Below, piece by piece: positions 33,714-42,245 of a DNA stretch of 58,169 bases (position 1 is its first letter; the number at the start of each line of letters is the position of its first letter). Location of the stretch: the NCBI RefSeq assembly GCF_024655565.1, contig NZ_JANKOF010000022.1:1-58169 (forward strand), in the 5' to 3' direction. The translations under genes were made by a program, and so were the position numbers. This DNA comes from Nitratireductor sp. ZSWI3. Lineage in GTDB: Bacteria; Pseudomonadota; Alphaproteobacteria; Rhizobiales; Rhizobiaceae. The notes below the pieces were generated by a model that saw nothing but the letters and a program-made list of their open reading frames with translations, did not search any database and was not told the origin of the DNA.

Positions 33714-33980
33714 ATGCGCACCTGGCAGGTCGAGCGCCGCAAGCGCACCCGGCATCTGATCGAGCTCGGCGGTCTCGTCGTCAAGGCCGGCATAGTGGAA
33801 CTGACTGGCGACGACCGCGTCATGATCCTCGGCGCGATGCTCTGGGTGGCCGACAAGCTCAACAGTGATCAGGGCGAATACGCGCGGGAACTTTGGGCCG
33901 AAAAGGGAAAGCAGGCGTTCACAGCAGACGGCAAGGACGAGACGCCCGCCGTTTCACGAGTGCAGCACGATCAGGCATGA
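33714..33980 (+). CDS. traD: Conjugal transfer protein TraD
   Basis: An 88-residue protein with the TraD-type core RKRTRHLIELGGLVVKAGIV and the charged end ELWAEKGKQAF. It may begin upstream of the listed ATG: the same frame reads a plausible helix (LLLHLIATLAALQRNRAARY) within traC but has no good start codon. TraD is a small relaxosome-associated protein in Ti plasmids. No coupling protein (TraG) follows; instead the sequence runs into an IS remnant, suggesting that the downstream transfer genes were lost or replaced. Confidence 0.7.
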   Translation: MRTWQVERRKRTRHLIELGGLVVKAGIVELTGDDRVMILGAMLWVADKLNSDQGEYARELWAEKGKQAFTADGKDETPAVSRVQHDQA

Positions 33981-33999
33981 CCGATGACGAGCGGTGCCG

Positions 34000-34083
34000 T
34001 CAAGTTGTACAATACTGCGCCCTCATGGATCACTCGGCTACAAGCCGCCCGCACCGGAGGCCTTCATCCCCGCCTTCGCCGCG
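34000..34083 (+). pseudogene. Remnant of an IS3-like transposase (integrase C-terminus)
   Basis: The frame at 34018-34083 reads RPHGSLGYKPPAPEAFIPAF, the very conserved end of IS3/IS481-type DDE transposases. No upstream DDE domain exists; the preceding bases are the end of traD. Only a tail fragment remains, marking an old insertion or recombination joint just after traD. Confidence 0.7.
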
Positions 34084-34237
34084 GGCTGCTCTACAACCCA
34101 GACCAGCGACGCCGCCCGCGCTGGCACCGCGACCATCAATGCACTAACATTCACACTGGACCCGTCGGTGGGGCCGATCAGCGCATCGCGTTCACATCGT
34201 GTTCGGGGCCAGATGATTGGCACGCAGTGGCTCGCCG

Positions 34238-34465
34238 CTAAACACTCTGTTGCTCTATTCCAAGACGAAGCCGGATCGAAGCCTCCAGTTCTTTGGCAAA
34301 ACCAAGTGCGGACTGAAGAACCGTCGTTTCATTTGAAGCGACGGATCCTTGGTCCTTGATTGCGATCGGCAATTCTATCTTGCCTGCGGCCGCGGTCACG
34401 CGAACACTAAATAGAAGCTGGCCACCAGGCCGCTCCTCAACTTTGATCAATTCGATATTTGCCAT
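34238..34465 (-). CDS. Small hypothetical protein
   Basis: A 75-residue protein, MANIELIKVEERPGGQLLFS..., predicted to be a beta-strand-rich N-terminal half (VRVTAAAGKIELPIAIK) followed by a helix (SALGFAKELEASIRLRLGIE). GGGAG lies 8 nt before the ATG at 34465, which supports that start. It is isolated between two IS remnants and has no recognised family. Upstream of it, 34466-34779 holds no gene I can support. Confidence 0.45.
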   Translation of the reverse strand: MANIELIKVEERPGGQLLFSVRVTAAAGKIELPIAIKDQGSVASNETTVLQSALGFAKELEASIRLRLGIEQQSV

Positions 34466-34779
34466 TGTCACTCTCCCATGCTGCCAACCACTGGTGATCA
34501 CGATGGCGGGTTGGTTGATGGCGGACTGATTGCGCCACCGGGATTATGCAGTGTGATTGGGACATTTTACCCGATACCCGAATGAGGCCGATCCCGTTGT
34601 GGTGTCTGCGTCATAGGGTTACGCCAGATAAATGAGGCGATGCATCCTCTTCTTCGACTCGCAGTCACCGTAGGCTCTCTATTGACAGGGAGCAAATTGA
34701 CCCGGGTAACGAACCTGCAATGGTGACGGCCACGCTTGGACCATCAGTGAGAGTTCGACTGGATCAGACAGACTTCCGC

Positions 34780-35040
34780 TTTGGGGCAGTTCGAAAAGAC
34801 CATCTGTGGATCTATGTGCGCGATGACCGGCCTTGGAATGTTGCCACCGGCCGCGTTTTTCCGCTTCTCCCGCGTTCGCGAGAGGATTAATCCATCAGCA
34901 CCTCGCCGGATCGCATGGGGTCCTGCAAGCCGATGTATGGCGGATGCAACGATCTCTATCGCGCGAACCGGGATACGGGCCCCGTGACCAGCGCCGGTGC
35001 TGGGCCTATTCGTGCCGAAAGTTCTGGGCGGTTAAGGTGA
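34780..35040 (+). pseudogene. Degenerate IS66-family transposase (tnpC) remnant
   Basis: Three reading frames in succession match the IS66 TnpC core. The first reads VRKDHLWIYVRDDRPW (34789-34836), the second PPAAFFRFSRVRE, the third HLAGSHGVLQADV followed by CWAYSCRKFW (to about 35036). This follows the order of the intact family (GRLWxYVRDDRP; PPAxxFxxSxDR; HLAGxxGxLQADAY; CWAHARRKF). At least two frameshifts and an internal stop make it non-functional. No IS ends were identified. Confidence 0.75.
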
Positions 35041-35190
35041 AGAATTGGTTGTCGCTTCCACCTGGCCTGGGGTGATCATCAAGCCTGTTGATAAAGTGAC
35101 GTTCGCGACTTCAATCTGACCGAAAGGGAGTTACCGATACCGACGATAGACCACCGCTTGCCGAGTTTGCCGTGAATACTTGTTTCACAT

Positions 35191-36510
35191 TCAGGTAGCT
35201 CGTTCTCGCGAGGTCAACCAAGCAAGCGTCGCAAGGCCGGCCACGGCTGAAAAGACGGAACCGGCTAGAATACCAAGCTTGGCGGCATCGAGCATTGCCG
35301 CGACGTATGCAAGGTCGGCGATGAACAGAGACATGGTGAAGCCGATACCTGTCAGGAAGGCGCCGGCAACCAGGAATGGCCAACTCAAGCTGGACGCGCG
35401 GTCGACCAGACCGAAACGGACGGCAAGCCAGCTGAAACCGAAAACACCGACCGGCTTGCCCAGAGCCAGACCTGCAAAAATCGCCAGTGAGACCGACTGG
35501 CCGACATCCTTGACAGTGATCGCCACGCCGGCATTGGCAAGGGCGAAGGCAGGCATAACCGCGAAGCCCACCCAGGGGTGCAGCATCGTCTCCAGCCGCT
35601 CCACCGGAGAAAGCGATTCCGCGACCGCCCTGCTCGCCTGTCGGAGATCGCGGCGGTTCGTGGTGTCGCCGCTCAAACGCTCGCCTCCCGGATAGGCGAG
35701 CACACGCCCGAGGATCGCACGCAGACGCTGGTCGCTTACCCATACACGCGTCGGCGTCATCAAGCCGAGAACAACACCGGCGATCGTCGCATGGATGCCG
35801 GATGCGTCGAAGCACATCCACACTACGCCTCCCAGCAGAAAATAGACGGGAACGCTTCTAATTCCGAGGCCGGCAACGCCTGCAACTGTGCCAAGTCCAA
35901 GCATGCCGAGGCCGAGCGCGAACCAATTCAACGCTTCGCCGTAGCCTATAGCCACCACCAGTATTGCCCCGACGTCGTCGAATATTGCCAGAGACAACAG
36001 AAACACGCGCAGAGCTGGCGGGATACGGGAGCCGAACAGTGCCAGGCAACCGATCACGAACGCCGTGTCGGTGGCCATGACGGTCCCCCATCCGTGCAGT
36101 CCCGGTTGACCGCCCATCAACGCCAAATAGACGGCCACCGGAATGAGCATACCACCCAGGGCCGCTGCGAAAGGAAGCGCTGCCGTTCGTAGGTTCCGCA
36201 ATTCACCAAGGACAATCTCTCGCTTGAGCTCCAGGGAAATCACGAAGAAGAAGAACGTCATCAGCCCATCGTTGATCCAGTGCCGCAATGAACGGCTGAA
36301 ATCCAGCGAACCAAAATGAAGGCCGATCGGCGTTTCCCACAGCTCGAGGAACTGCGCCGACCATGGTGAGTTTGCCAGGAGCAACGCGATAAGCACTGCA
36401 AGAAGCAGCAGTCCTCCTGCTGCCGCCTCGATCTTCAGAAATCGCGCGAACGGCTTGGTAACGCGGTCGGCTATCGCATGCGGCAGGTCCGTGCTGCTCC
36501 GATCGGTCAT
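35191..36510 (-). CDS. nhaA: Na+/H+ antiporter NhaA
   Basis: A 439-residue inner-membrane antiporter with 11-12 hydrophobic segments. The ion-binding region is intact: ATDTAF (146-151, D148) and FDDVGA (177-182, with the paired Asp 178 and 179). The start, LPHAIADRVTKPFARFL, then LKIEAAAGGLLLLAVLIALL, is typical. NhaA exchanges two protons for one sodium ion and protects against salt and alkaline stress. Its start codon overlaps the stop of the upstream metallopeptidase by 4 nt, so the two form an operon. Confidence 0.93.
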   Translation of the reverse strand: MTDRSSTDLPHAIADRVTKPFARFLKIEAAAGGLLLLAVLIALLLANSPWSAQFLELWETPIGLHFGSLDFSRSLRHWINDGLMTFFFFVISLELKREIVLGELRNLRTAALPFAAALGGMLIPVAVYLALMGGQPGLHGWGTVMATDTAFVIGCLALFGSRIPPALRVFLLSLAIFDDVGAILVVAIGYGEALNWFALGLGMLGLGTVAGVAGLGIRSVPVYFLLGGVVWMCFDASGIHATIAGVVLGLMTPTRVWVSDQRLRAILGRVLAYPGGERLSGDTTNRRDLRQASRAVAESLSPVERLETMLHPWVGFAVMPAFALANAGVAITVKDVGQSVSLAIFAGLALGKPVGVFGFSWLAVRFGLVDRASSLSWPFLVAGAFLTGIGFTMSLFIADLAYVAAMLDAAKLGILAGSVFSAVAGLATLAWLTSRERAT

Positions 36511-37592
36511 GACAGTTCTTCACTCGCCCCGGTCCCGTGGATCAATCCATGGACGAAGCGCAGCTTTCCCATAACCGCCGGCGTCAGGACGAAGGGGTAG
36601 AGGTCGGGCTGCCCCATGCTGTGGTTGAGACTGTTGACCGCATAGGTCAACGGCAGCCATGCCGCTATCAGCGCATTAAAGTCACGCTGCTCATAGGAAT
36701 CGAAGTCGACATCCATCTCGATTACGGGGTGGCGACCGATCCGGGGTTGGACGCGGAGGCCGAATGCAGCCGCGGTCTCCAGCGTATCCACAATGTGCAG
36801 ATAGTGTGCCCAAGTCTCGGCAAAGTCCTCCCAAGGATGGGACCCGGCATAGCTGCTGACGTAACGTTCCTGCCAGTCGCGCAGCGGGCCGTTCGCATAG
36901 TGCGCGGCCAACGCCGCGGAATAGTTGCGGCGCTCATCGCCGAACATCTCCCGGAAGGCTTCGTGCCAAACCCCGTTCCGGATAAGGCGCTCCCAATAAT
37001 AGTGACCCACTTCATGACGAAAATGGCCGAGAACCGTCCGGTACGGCTCTACCATGTCGCGGCGTTGGCGTTCGCGTTCGGCATCGTCGGCTTCAGCGAT
37101 GTCGATGGTGATCAGTCCTTGCGCATGGCCTGTGAGCACCGGCGGTCCTTCCTGAAACGCACCGCCCGAGCCGGCAAGGAAGTCGAATGCAAGGCCCTGC
37201 TCGGCATCCTCGAACCTGCTTGAAAGTGGCAATCCGAACCGCAACAGGCCATAGACCAGCCGATGCTTTGCCGTCTCCAGACGCTGCCAGAGCAGGAGGT
37301 TATCGGTAGCGTCGAGATTGGGTATCGTCCGATTGAGGCGACAGGCAGGACAGAATGCATCCGCACCATCTGCAGCTACCAGCCAGTTGCAGACGCCATT
37401 GTCGGCATTGGTGCAGAAGCGGTACTCTTCGTCGGAAACGGCCAACGGACGCCAGCGCTTGTCGCCTATGCCCGTCAGCGCACTCAATATCGATCGTTCC
37501 GCCAGATAACCTAGGACGTGCCCGCAGCGCTCACACCGGGTATTCTCGAAATAAAGCAACTGGCCGCATTGCTGGCACTCGAAAAGCTTCAT
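36507..37592 (-). CDS. Putative zinc-binding metallopeptidase with N-terminal zinc ribbon
   Basis: A 361-residue protein. A zinc-ribbon N-terminus (C6, C9, C20, C23: CQQCG and CERCG) is followed by further Cys pairs (CPACR) and a gluzincin motif HEVGH (193-197) in GHFRHEVGHYYWERL. This domain order matches the putative zinc-binding metallopeptidase family (Peptidase_Mx). The ATG at 37592 starts at the ribbon and has GAGGATC upstream; a longer frame to 37778 has no support. The substrate is unknown. It is co-transcribed with nhaA and leads the minus-strand pair. Confidence 0.85.
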   Translation of the reverse strand: MKLFECQQCGQLLYFENTRCERCGHVLGYLAERSILSALTGIGDKRWRPLAVSDEEYRFCTNADNGVCNWLVAADGADAFCPACRLNRTIPNLDATDNLLLWQRLETAKHRLVYGLLRFGLPLSSRFEDAEQGLAFDFLAGSGGAFQEGPPVLTGHAQGLITIDIAEADDAERERQRRDMVEPYRTVLGHFRHEVGHYYWERLIRNGVWHEAFREMFGDERRNYSAALAAHYANGPLRDWQERYVSSYAGSHPWEDFAETWAHYLHIVDTLETAAAFGLRVQPRIGRHPVIEMDVDFDSYEQRDFNALIAAWLPLTYAVNSLNHSMGQPDLYPFVLTPAVMGKLRFVHGLIHGTGASEELS

Positions 37593-38054
37593 GATCGGAT
37601 CCTCAAGAACTCCGAATGACAGACCTGAAACATCGTTGTTAGGGAGCGCCCGCAGGCGCCAAGCACCTCGGGAAGAGCTGGTGCCGATTTCTGAGACAAG
37701 GGCATAGGATGGACCGCATTTCTCGGATTTCCATGTCCTGCACTTCGTTAGCCTGATGTTGGCTCCCGCCAGGACCACGTTCGGTCAAGCATAACAGCCA
37801 ACCGCATGTCGGTCAGTTCTTATCGCCCTGGATGACAAGTCCTACAGAGGGCAGCAGGCCACCTCGAGAGACATCCGATACAACGGGTTTTGATCGACCG
37901 CACCTCGCAACGGAAGACTGCGTCGACTAGGCGTGGTCATAGTCCGCGCAACAATCGGGGCGGACAATGGAACCGAAGCACCGATTGGAAGTTCGGATCA
38001 CGGCGGTTCGTCACGACGCCAGGAGAGGTCCCTTCGCGCCGGACGCGCTGGAGA
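37593..38054. other. Intergenic region with no supported gene
   Basis: These 462 nt lie between the metallopeptidase start and the desaturase stop, both on the minus strand. Long frames here are antisense extensions of the neighbours. The part next to 37592 should carry the promoter of the metallopeptidase-nhaA pair, but I could not identify clear promoter elements. Confidence 0.45.
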
Positions 38055-39083
38055 TCAGGTGGCCATCTGTGCCTCTCGAAACGATACGAGGCGCTTCGTT
38101 TTTTCGTCCCACAACACGAGTTTGACGCAGCTGAGGCTCTGAAGAAGCGTGATACGGCCGATGTGCCGCAAATCGGGATGATCCCGCAGCACCTCGGGCA
38201 GACGGTAGAACGGCACTTTCGCAGCCAGATGGTGGACGTGGTGGATTCCGATATTGCCCGTAATCCAGCGAAGCGGGAACGGAAGATCATAGTGCGAGCT
38301 ACCGTAGAGCGCGGCATCCTGGAACTTCCAGTCCTCGCCGTCCGACCAGTGCGTCTGCTCGAACTGGTGCTGAATGTAGAAAAGCCAGACGCCGGCGGTT
38401 GCCGCCATCAGGGTGACCGGCACTTGCACCATGAGGAAGGGGCCAATCCCCATCAGCCATATCAGGCCAGCCACCGGAAGCGCTGCTCCGATACTGGTGG
38501 CGATCGTCGACGTCCAGGGCTGGATACCGGCCCGCATGAGGCCGAGCGGCAATCTGTACTGGCAGATGAACAGCCAGGCCGGACCGAGACCGAACATCAC
38601 CGCAGGGTGGCGATAGAGCCGATAGCGTACGCGTCCCCACCAGGACAGCGCGCGATATTCCCCGACCGTAAGCGTATTGACGTCTCCGATCCCGCGCTTG
38701 TCCAGATTGCCCGCCGTGGCGTGGTGGACAGCATGGGTGCGGCGCCAGTAGTCGTAAGGCGTGAGCGTGAAGACGCCGATCACGCGCCCGGTCCAATCGT
38801 TGATGCCGCGACTTGCGAAGAGGGCGCCATGGCCGCAATCGTGCTGCAGGATGAAGAGGCGGACCAGAAAGCCGGCCGCAGGGACCGTCAGCAGGAGACC
38901 CCACCAATAGCCATTTGCAACAGCCACCGCCGTCAATGCCCACAGCGCGACAAAAGGAAGCGCCGTTGTGGCGATCTCGACCGTACTGCGGATCGCACTG
39001 GGTTTGCGATACTGCGCGAGAACCGTAGTCCAGGAGGCGCCCTTTGGTTCAACGGCCGCACCGCCGTCAATGTTGCTTTTCAT
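38055..39083 (-). CDS. Membrane fatty acid desaturase
   Basis: A 342-residue integral-membrane desaturase with the three histidine boxes HDCGH (81-85), HAVHH (117-121) and HHVHH (281-285) that bind the di-iron centre. Hydrophobic segments flank the boxes (ALPFVALWALTAVAVANGYW; LPVAGLIWLMGIGPFLMVQV). It resembles delta-12-type acyl-lipid desaturases, which would raise membrane fluidity, fitting the neighbouring cold-shock gene. The start overlaps the stop of the 80-residue gene by 1 nt, so they are coupled. Confidence 0.88.
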   Translation of the reverse strand: MKSNIDGGAAVEPKGASWTTVLAQYRKPSAIRSTVEIATTALPFVALWALTAVAVANGYWWGLLLTVPAAGFLVRLFILQHDCGHGALFASRGINDWTGRVIGVFTLTPYDYWRRTHAVHHATAGNLDKRGIGDVNTLTVGEYRALSWWGRVRYRLYRHPAVMFGLGPAWLFICQYRLPLGLMRAGIQPWTSTIATSIGAALPVAGLIWLMGIGPFLMVQVPVTLMAATAGVWLFYIQHQFEQTHWSDGEDWKFQDAALYGSSHYDLPFPLRWITGNIGIHHVHHLAAKVPFYRLPEVLRDHPDLRHIGRITLLQSLSCVKLVLWDEKTKRLVSFREAQMAT

Positions 39084-39325
39084 CAGATTTCCGGGTTGCG
39101 CATGCGCCCGGCCACCTTTCTGCCGCGGCCTTTGGCCGGCGCAGGCTTCGGTTGCCGTGCTTCCATTTGCAGACGGGCCTGCCGCAGCCCTTGGGTCTTG
39201 GCCTCGCGGCTGTCGGCTTCCGCCTGGATGATCGCGCGCGCAGTGCTGTTCGTGATCTCAGCCTTGGTCTGCGGGCCCGGCCGCACAAGCCGGAACAGAT
39301 TGTCCTTGGTTATGGCTACAGCCAT
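39083..39325 (-). CDS. Small basic hypothetical protein coupled to the desaturase
   Basis: An 80-residue protein from MAVAITKDNLFRLVRPGP. It has an Ala/Glu-rich helix (TARAIIQAEADSREAKTQGL) and a strongly basic C-terminus (PKPAPAKGRGRKVAGRMRNP) that could bind nucleic acid or membranes. AGGAG precedes the ATG at 39325. Overlap by 1 nt with the desaturase start implies coupled translation. Function unknown. Confidence 0.6.
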   Translation of the reverse strand: MAVAITKDNLFRLVRPGPQTKAEITNSTARAIIQAEADSREAKTQGLRQARLQMEARQPKPAPAKGRGRKVAGRMRNPEI

Positions 39326-39357
39326 GTCGTCGGTCTCCTTCCGACAGGGTTGAAAGC

Positions 39358-39380
39358 AAAAAGGGCCGGGCAGAAGCCCG
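39358..39380 (-). terminator. Intrinsic terminator downstream of the cold-shock gene
   Basis: On the minus strand a CGGGC/GCCCG stem with a 4-nt TTCT loop (39367-39380) is followed by GGCCC and TTTTT (39362-39358). It separates the cold-shock gene from the 80-residue gene and desaturase. A smaller hairpin (CGTCT/AGACG, 39427-39439) lies right after the cold-shock stop without a T run. Confidence 0.65.
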
Positions 39381-39444
39381 ACCTCTCCTCTCGTCTCGAC
39401 GATCCGTGCCAGTACATCCGTGGTCACGTCTCGAAGACGAATGC

Positions 39445-39654
39445 TTATGCAACGTGCAGGTTATCCGCAGCACCCTTGCCCGAACGGCTGTCCTGGACAA
39501 CGTCGAAGCTCAGCTTCTGGCCTTCCACGATGGTGCGCATGCCGGCGCGTTCGACGGCGGAGATATGGACAAAAACGTCCGAAGCGCCATCGTCAGGCTG
39601 GATGAAACCGAAGCCTTTGGTCGCGTTGAAGAATTTTACGGTTCCAGTGTTCAT
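39445..39654 (-). CDS. Cold-shock protein (CspA family)
   Basis: A 69-residue single OB-fold domain with RNP1 KGFGFIQ and RNP2 VFVHIS; the start [20 protein letters not shown] is canonical. Cold-shock proteins bind single-stranded RNA and DNA and melt mRNA structures. AAAGGAAA lies just upstream of the ATG. A hairpin in the upstream region (39685-39713) is consistent with a structured, temperature-responsive 5' leader. A terminator lies downstream at 39358-39380. Confidence 0.95.
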   Translation of the reverse strand: MNTGTVKFFNATKGFGFIQPDDGASDVFVHISAVERAGMRTIVEGQKLSFDVVQDSRSGKGAADNLHVA

Positions 39655-39684
39655 GACGATTTCCTTTCAATCAGTCATAGAGAA

Positions 39685-39713
39685 TGTTCGCCGTGCACGG
39701 AGCACGGAGAACA
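39685..39713 (-). promoter_or_regulatory. Hairpin in the 5' leader of the cold-shock gene
   Basis: GTTCGCCGTGC (39686-39696) pairs with GCACGGAGAAC (39702-39712) with one mismatch and a 5-nt loop; a further T-A pair closes it at 39685 and 39713. It lies 31-59 nt before the start codon. Cold-shock mRNAs often have structured leaders; this role is inferred. Confidence 0.4.
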
Positions 39714-39915
39714 ATGTAGGTCGACATTGAGAGGGAAGATCAGCAGAGCGCCTGGGGCGCGGAAACAAAGTTCGGCAAACAAGATCGATCTCCAACATAT
39801 AAGCCTCACCGGTCCGCAAGACAAGGTTCCATCACACAGCCAACTATCTGGTAGGTCACGCGAGGGCTCCGCCGCAACGGAGCCGTTTGCGGCATCGCGA
39901 GGCGCTTGCTCGGGT

Positions 39916-40329
39916 TCAACCTTCGGTGGGCATGGTATCGGTGGTGGATGCTTCGGGCACGACCACCCTTTCCGGCAGGCTTTCCAGAGCCAGGAGCCGC
40001 TGCGCACATACGTCCGCGGCGCCAGTAATCTGCTTCTCAAGGCCCGGAACGATGATCCAGCCTCCGTCCTCGACGAAATTGTCTCGCTCGTAGGTCTTGG
40101 CTTCCTTGAGCGAAACCAGATTGCCGGCGGCGTTTCGGTCGGCGACAAAGGCTTCGACACAAATCGAAGCGACCAGTTGCTCGCCGGCGTCCCGGGATGC
40201 CTTTGCAGCCATCTCACTGGCGGTACCGCCCGTGACCCAACCGCCCCAGCTGAACCCGACGATCATTGCCGTCACAGCTCCAACACCCGCGCCAACGAGG
40301 GCGGGTTTCGTCCATACGGGGGATTCCAT
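39916..40329 (-). CDS. Hypothetical protein with one N-terminal membrane segment
   Basis: A 137-residue protein. Residues 8-30 (KPALVGAGVGAVTAMIVGFS) form a probable transmembrane helix; the rest is a soluble domain including AAKASRDAGEQLVASICVEA and ERDNFVEDGGWIIVPGLEKQ. The two cysteines (in SICVEAF and DVCAQRL) could form a disulphide if the domain is periplasmic. The ATG at 40329 is chosen; a TTG at 40341 would add four residues. I recognise the style of a widespread alphaproteobacterial hypothetical protein but no function. It lies in the stress-cargo segment. Confidence 0.6.
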   Translation of the reverse strand: MESPVWTKPALVGAGVGAVTAMIVGFSWGGWVTGGTASEMAAKASRDAGEQLVASICVEAFVADRNAAGNLVSLKEAKTYERDNFVEDGGWIIVPGLEKQITGAADVCAQRLLALESLPERVVVPEASTTDTMPTEG

Positions 40330-40565
40330 GAGATTGTCCAATCAGAGTGAGGACAAGCACGCATGATCGCGTGCGAGTGGTGAAAGCGTATCACGAAACA
40401 TAACAGCAAGCAAAATTCCGTTAAAACCGTCATGGGCGACGATGCAGACCGGCACCTGCCGGTTCGTTGAGAGATCCGCGCGGGCAGAACCAACCGCCCA
40501 ACGGCAGTGCGCGATTCCAGCGAATATCCTCGCCTTCCAGGACGAATACTGGTACCGTTTGATCC

Positions 40566-40656
40566 GTCGGCGGCTTCAAACAGGGCGCTGCCGATTGAGG
40601 GTCGCCCTATGTGGCGCCCCCGCCCCAGCCAAGGAAGGAGGGCAGTCATGTCTTCC
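40566..40656 (+). repeat. Duplicated leader element, copy A
   Basis: This region aligns with 51528-51611. Both open with GTCGGCGG, share CGATTGAGGGT (40592-40602 here), contain a GGGT...GCC/GGCGCCC-type hairpin, then a strong ribosome-binding site (AAGGAAGGAGG here) and the start ATGTCTTCC. It precedes the 24-codon frame at 40648. Confidence 0.6.
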
Positions 40657-40722
40657 GCCTCGTTACATCCACAACATCCGACGTTGGCAACCATGACGAT
40701 CATGGTGGACGCCGTCGCATGA
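40648..40722 (+). CDS. Very short frame (24 aa) behind leader copy A
   Basis: Starts MSSASLHPQHPTLATM with an excellent ribosome-binding site (AAGGAAGGAGG, 7 nt before the ATG) and ends with the TGA overlapping the next ATG (ATGA). The leader and the MSS start are shared with the gene at 51603. It may be a leader peptide or a decayed copy of that gene; the protein sequences diverge after the third residue. Confidence 0.4.
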   Translation: MSSASLHPQHPTLATMTIMVDAVA

Positions 40723-40832
40723 AATATCTCGGCAAACTGGGCACCGATCCGACGCTCTGGCTGCTCTTCCTCATGATCGGCGGTGCAGGAAGCGCTCTTC
40801 TATACGCGGTCCTGACCAGCATCACTTTTTGA
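40719..40832 (+). CDS. Small membrane protein (37 aa)
   Basis: MKYLGKLGTDPTLWLLFLMI, then GGAGSALLYAVLTSITF: a short amphipathic start followed by one transmembrane helix. Its ATG overlaps the stop of the 24-codon frame by 4 nt, so it would be translated by coupling from the strong upstream ribosome-binding site. No family recognised; single-helix stress proteins of this size are plausible. Confidence is limited by length. Confidence 0.4.
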   Translation: MKYLGKLGTDPTLWLLFLMIGGAGSALLYAVLTSITF

Positions 40833-41388
40833 GCAACCATGTCGGGTCTTGGCACCGGGCCTATCGCTCGAACGGCGCGGGATGCCGGAGAAGCGCGACC
40901 GCGTCTCCGACATCCACTACCAGAAACCGAAAGGCGAGCCGATGAGCGAAGCCACGTGGCACAGGGCCTGCACCGGGGAAATCCCTGGTTCTTGAACAAT
41001 CGTACCGGCGCTCCTGTTATTCATCCGCCGTAGAACCTATATGAGGGTGTGGCTTCAAAGACGCGGTCTCAAGAAAGAACGCTTATAAAAATCGTTCCCT
41101 TCGCTGTTGTTGTTCGACGCGCTGAAGGCAGTTTTTACGCAACCGACCATCCGCCTGATCGATCGCAGCGCCGAGAATGACAGGCAGCCGGGCAGCCGAC
41201 GACCGCACCGTCGGCGCTTGCTGCCTGCACGTTTCAAACACGGCGCGCTACGGCGACTGGATTGTGACAATCCCGCACGATCACCACCTGCGGCACCGGT
41301 CAGGTGAAGAGCATGACAGATCATCGTTTCGCAGTGTCGAGGCGCAGCCCGGCCGGGCTGTGCCGCAACCGAAGAACGGAGTTTGACA
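40833..41388. other. Intergenic region with no supported gene
   Basis: These 556 nt contain only short frames without convincing ribosome-binding sites. A GAACG/CGTTC inverted repeat (41077-41081 and 41093-41097) in an AT-rich patch is the only visible structure. It may hold the promoter for the small genes that follow. Confidence 0.4.
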
Positions 41389-41541
41389 ATGGCCAAGGGA
41401 CAAAAGCGCAGCAATCGCGAGATAAGAAAGCCGAAGCAGAAGAAGGAGCCTGCGCAAATGGAGGCGCCGTTCGGCAGTCAGGTCAAGCAAGCGGGCAACA
41501 GCAACACACCCCGCGGCAAGGAGAAGGCCCGGCCTGGTTAG
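41389..41541 (+). CDS. Small, highly basic hypothetical protein
   Basis: A 50-residue lysine- and arginine-rich protein: MAKGQKRSNREIRKPKQKKE, then PAQMEAPFGSQVKQAGNSNT and a KEKARPG end. It is likely unstructured and may bind nucleic acid. The ATG lies 8 nt after GGAG. Proteins with this MAKGQ-R-x-N-R-E-x-(R/K)-K-P-K pattern are frequent in alphaproteobacterial and pseudomonad genomes but uncharacterised. It is co-directional with the following genes. Confidence 0.6.
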   Translation: MAKGQKRSNREIRKPKQKKEPAQMEAPFGSQVKQAGNSNTPRGKEKARPG

Positions 41542-41574
41542 CAGCGGGATTGCATTCCGCCGGCAGGTATCAGG

Positions 41575-41934
41575 ATGAAGGTTGTCATCGAATTTTATAG
41601 AGTCCGCGCGGTCGACGACGCTCGCGCAAAGGTTGGCCATGTCAGCCGCGATGTGATCGGTACGGAGGCGGCGATCGAATTGGCCGCATCACTGCGGTGC
41701 TCACTCGCCATGCCGCAAGAACCGGACATCGTCACGATCTCTGACGATCAGGGAAACGCATTCTATTGCGCGGCGGTCGGGTCCGGCCATGTTGCCGGAA
41801 TGGATTATGACGCTCGCGAGATCAGCATTTGGGAGAATGAAGGCGGCGCTGTCGCCCGCTCGTCCTTACCAGGAGCCGCAGGGCCGCGATCAGTGAATTT
41901 CTCCTTCCAATGCCAACGAGGTATCCGATCATGA
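41575..41934 (+). CDS. Hypothetical protein
   Basis: A 119-residue protein. The N-terminal ~90 residues are mixed alpha/beta (VVIEFYRVRAVDDARAKVGH; AIELAASLRCSLAMPQEPDI; VTISDDQGNAFYCAAVG); the C-terminal tail looks disordered. No domain recognised. The next gene (DUF1488) overlaps its stop by 4 nt, so the two are translationally coupled. Confidence 0.5.
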   Translation: MKVVIEFYRVRAVDDARAKVGHVSRDVIGTEAAIELAASLRCSLAMPQEPDIVTISDDQGNAFYCAAVGSGHVAGMDYDAREISIWENEGGAVARSSLPGAAGPRSVNFSFQCQRGIRS

Positions 41935-42185
41935 CACTCACTTTCCCCAATAGAAGCCGCAGCTATGACGAAGCCGGGCAGCGTGTTCGCTTTATCGGCC
42001 ATGACGGCATGTTCGAGGTGCCGTTCTTCGTGGAGGCCGATGCGCTCCGCCCTACAGCGGCCGGCGAAGCACATTGTCTGGCCGCATTCGATGCGGCCCG
42101 CACCACGATCCACGATGTCGCGCGAGAAATCTACGGGAACGTCCGCAGGTCCGTATATGTGCTAACGGCGGCGGACTTCCGGTAA
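41931..42185 (+). CDS. DUF1488 family protein
   Basis: An 84-residue protein with the DUF1488 pattern: LTFPNRSRSYDE, then VRFIGHDGMFEVPFFVEADA and the end IYGNVRRSVYVLTAADF. The family is common in Proteobacteria and has no established function. Its ATG overlaps the previous stop (ATGA). It belongs to a run of small genes upstream of the glucan synthase. Confidence 0.8.
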   Translation: MTLTFPNRSRSYDEAGQRVRFIGHDGMFEVPFFVEADALRPTAAGEAHCLAAFDAARTTIHDVAREIYGNVRRSVYVLTAADFR

Positions 42186-42245
42186 CCCTGTGGCTTCCTC
42201 GGACCCACCCTCGATGCAAATACGCCAGAAGAACTGGATGCTGCC

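Noticed and set aside
37890-39353. A 487-codon plus-strand frame
   Set aside because: Antisense to the fatty acid desaturase and the 80-residue gene; composition is rich in Arg, His and Pro without domain pattern.
41077-41097. General stress (EcfG-type) promoter at the GAACG/CGTTC repeat
   Set aside because: On the minus strand GGAAC is followed by CGTT after only 12 nt, not the 16-17 nt expected for that promoter class.
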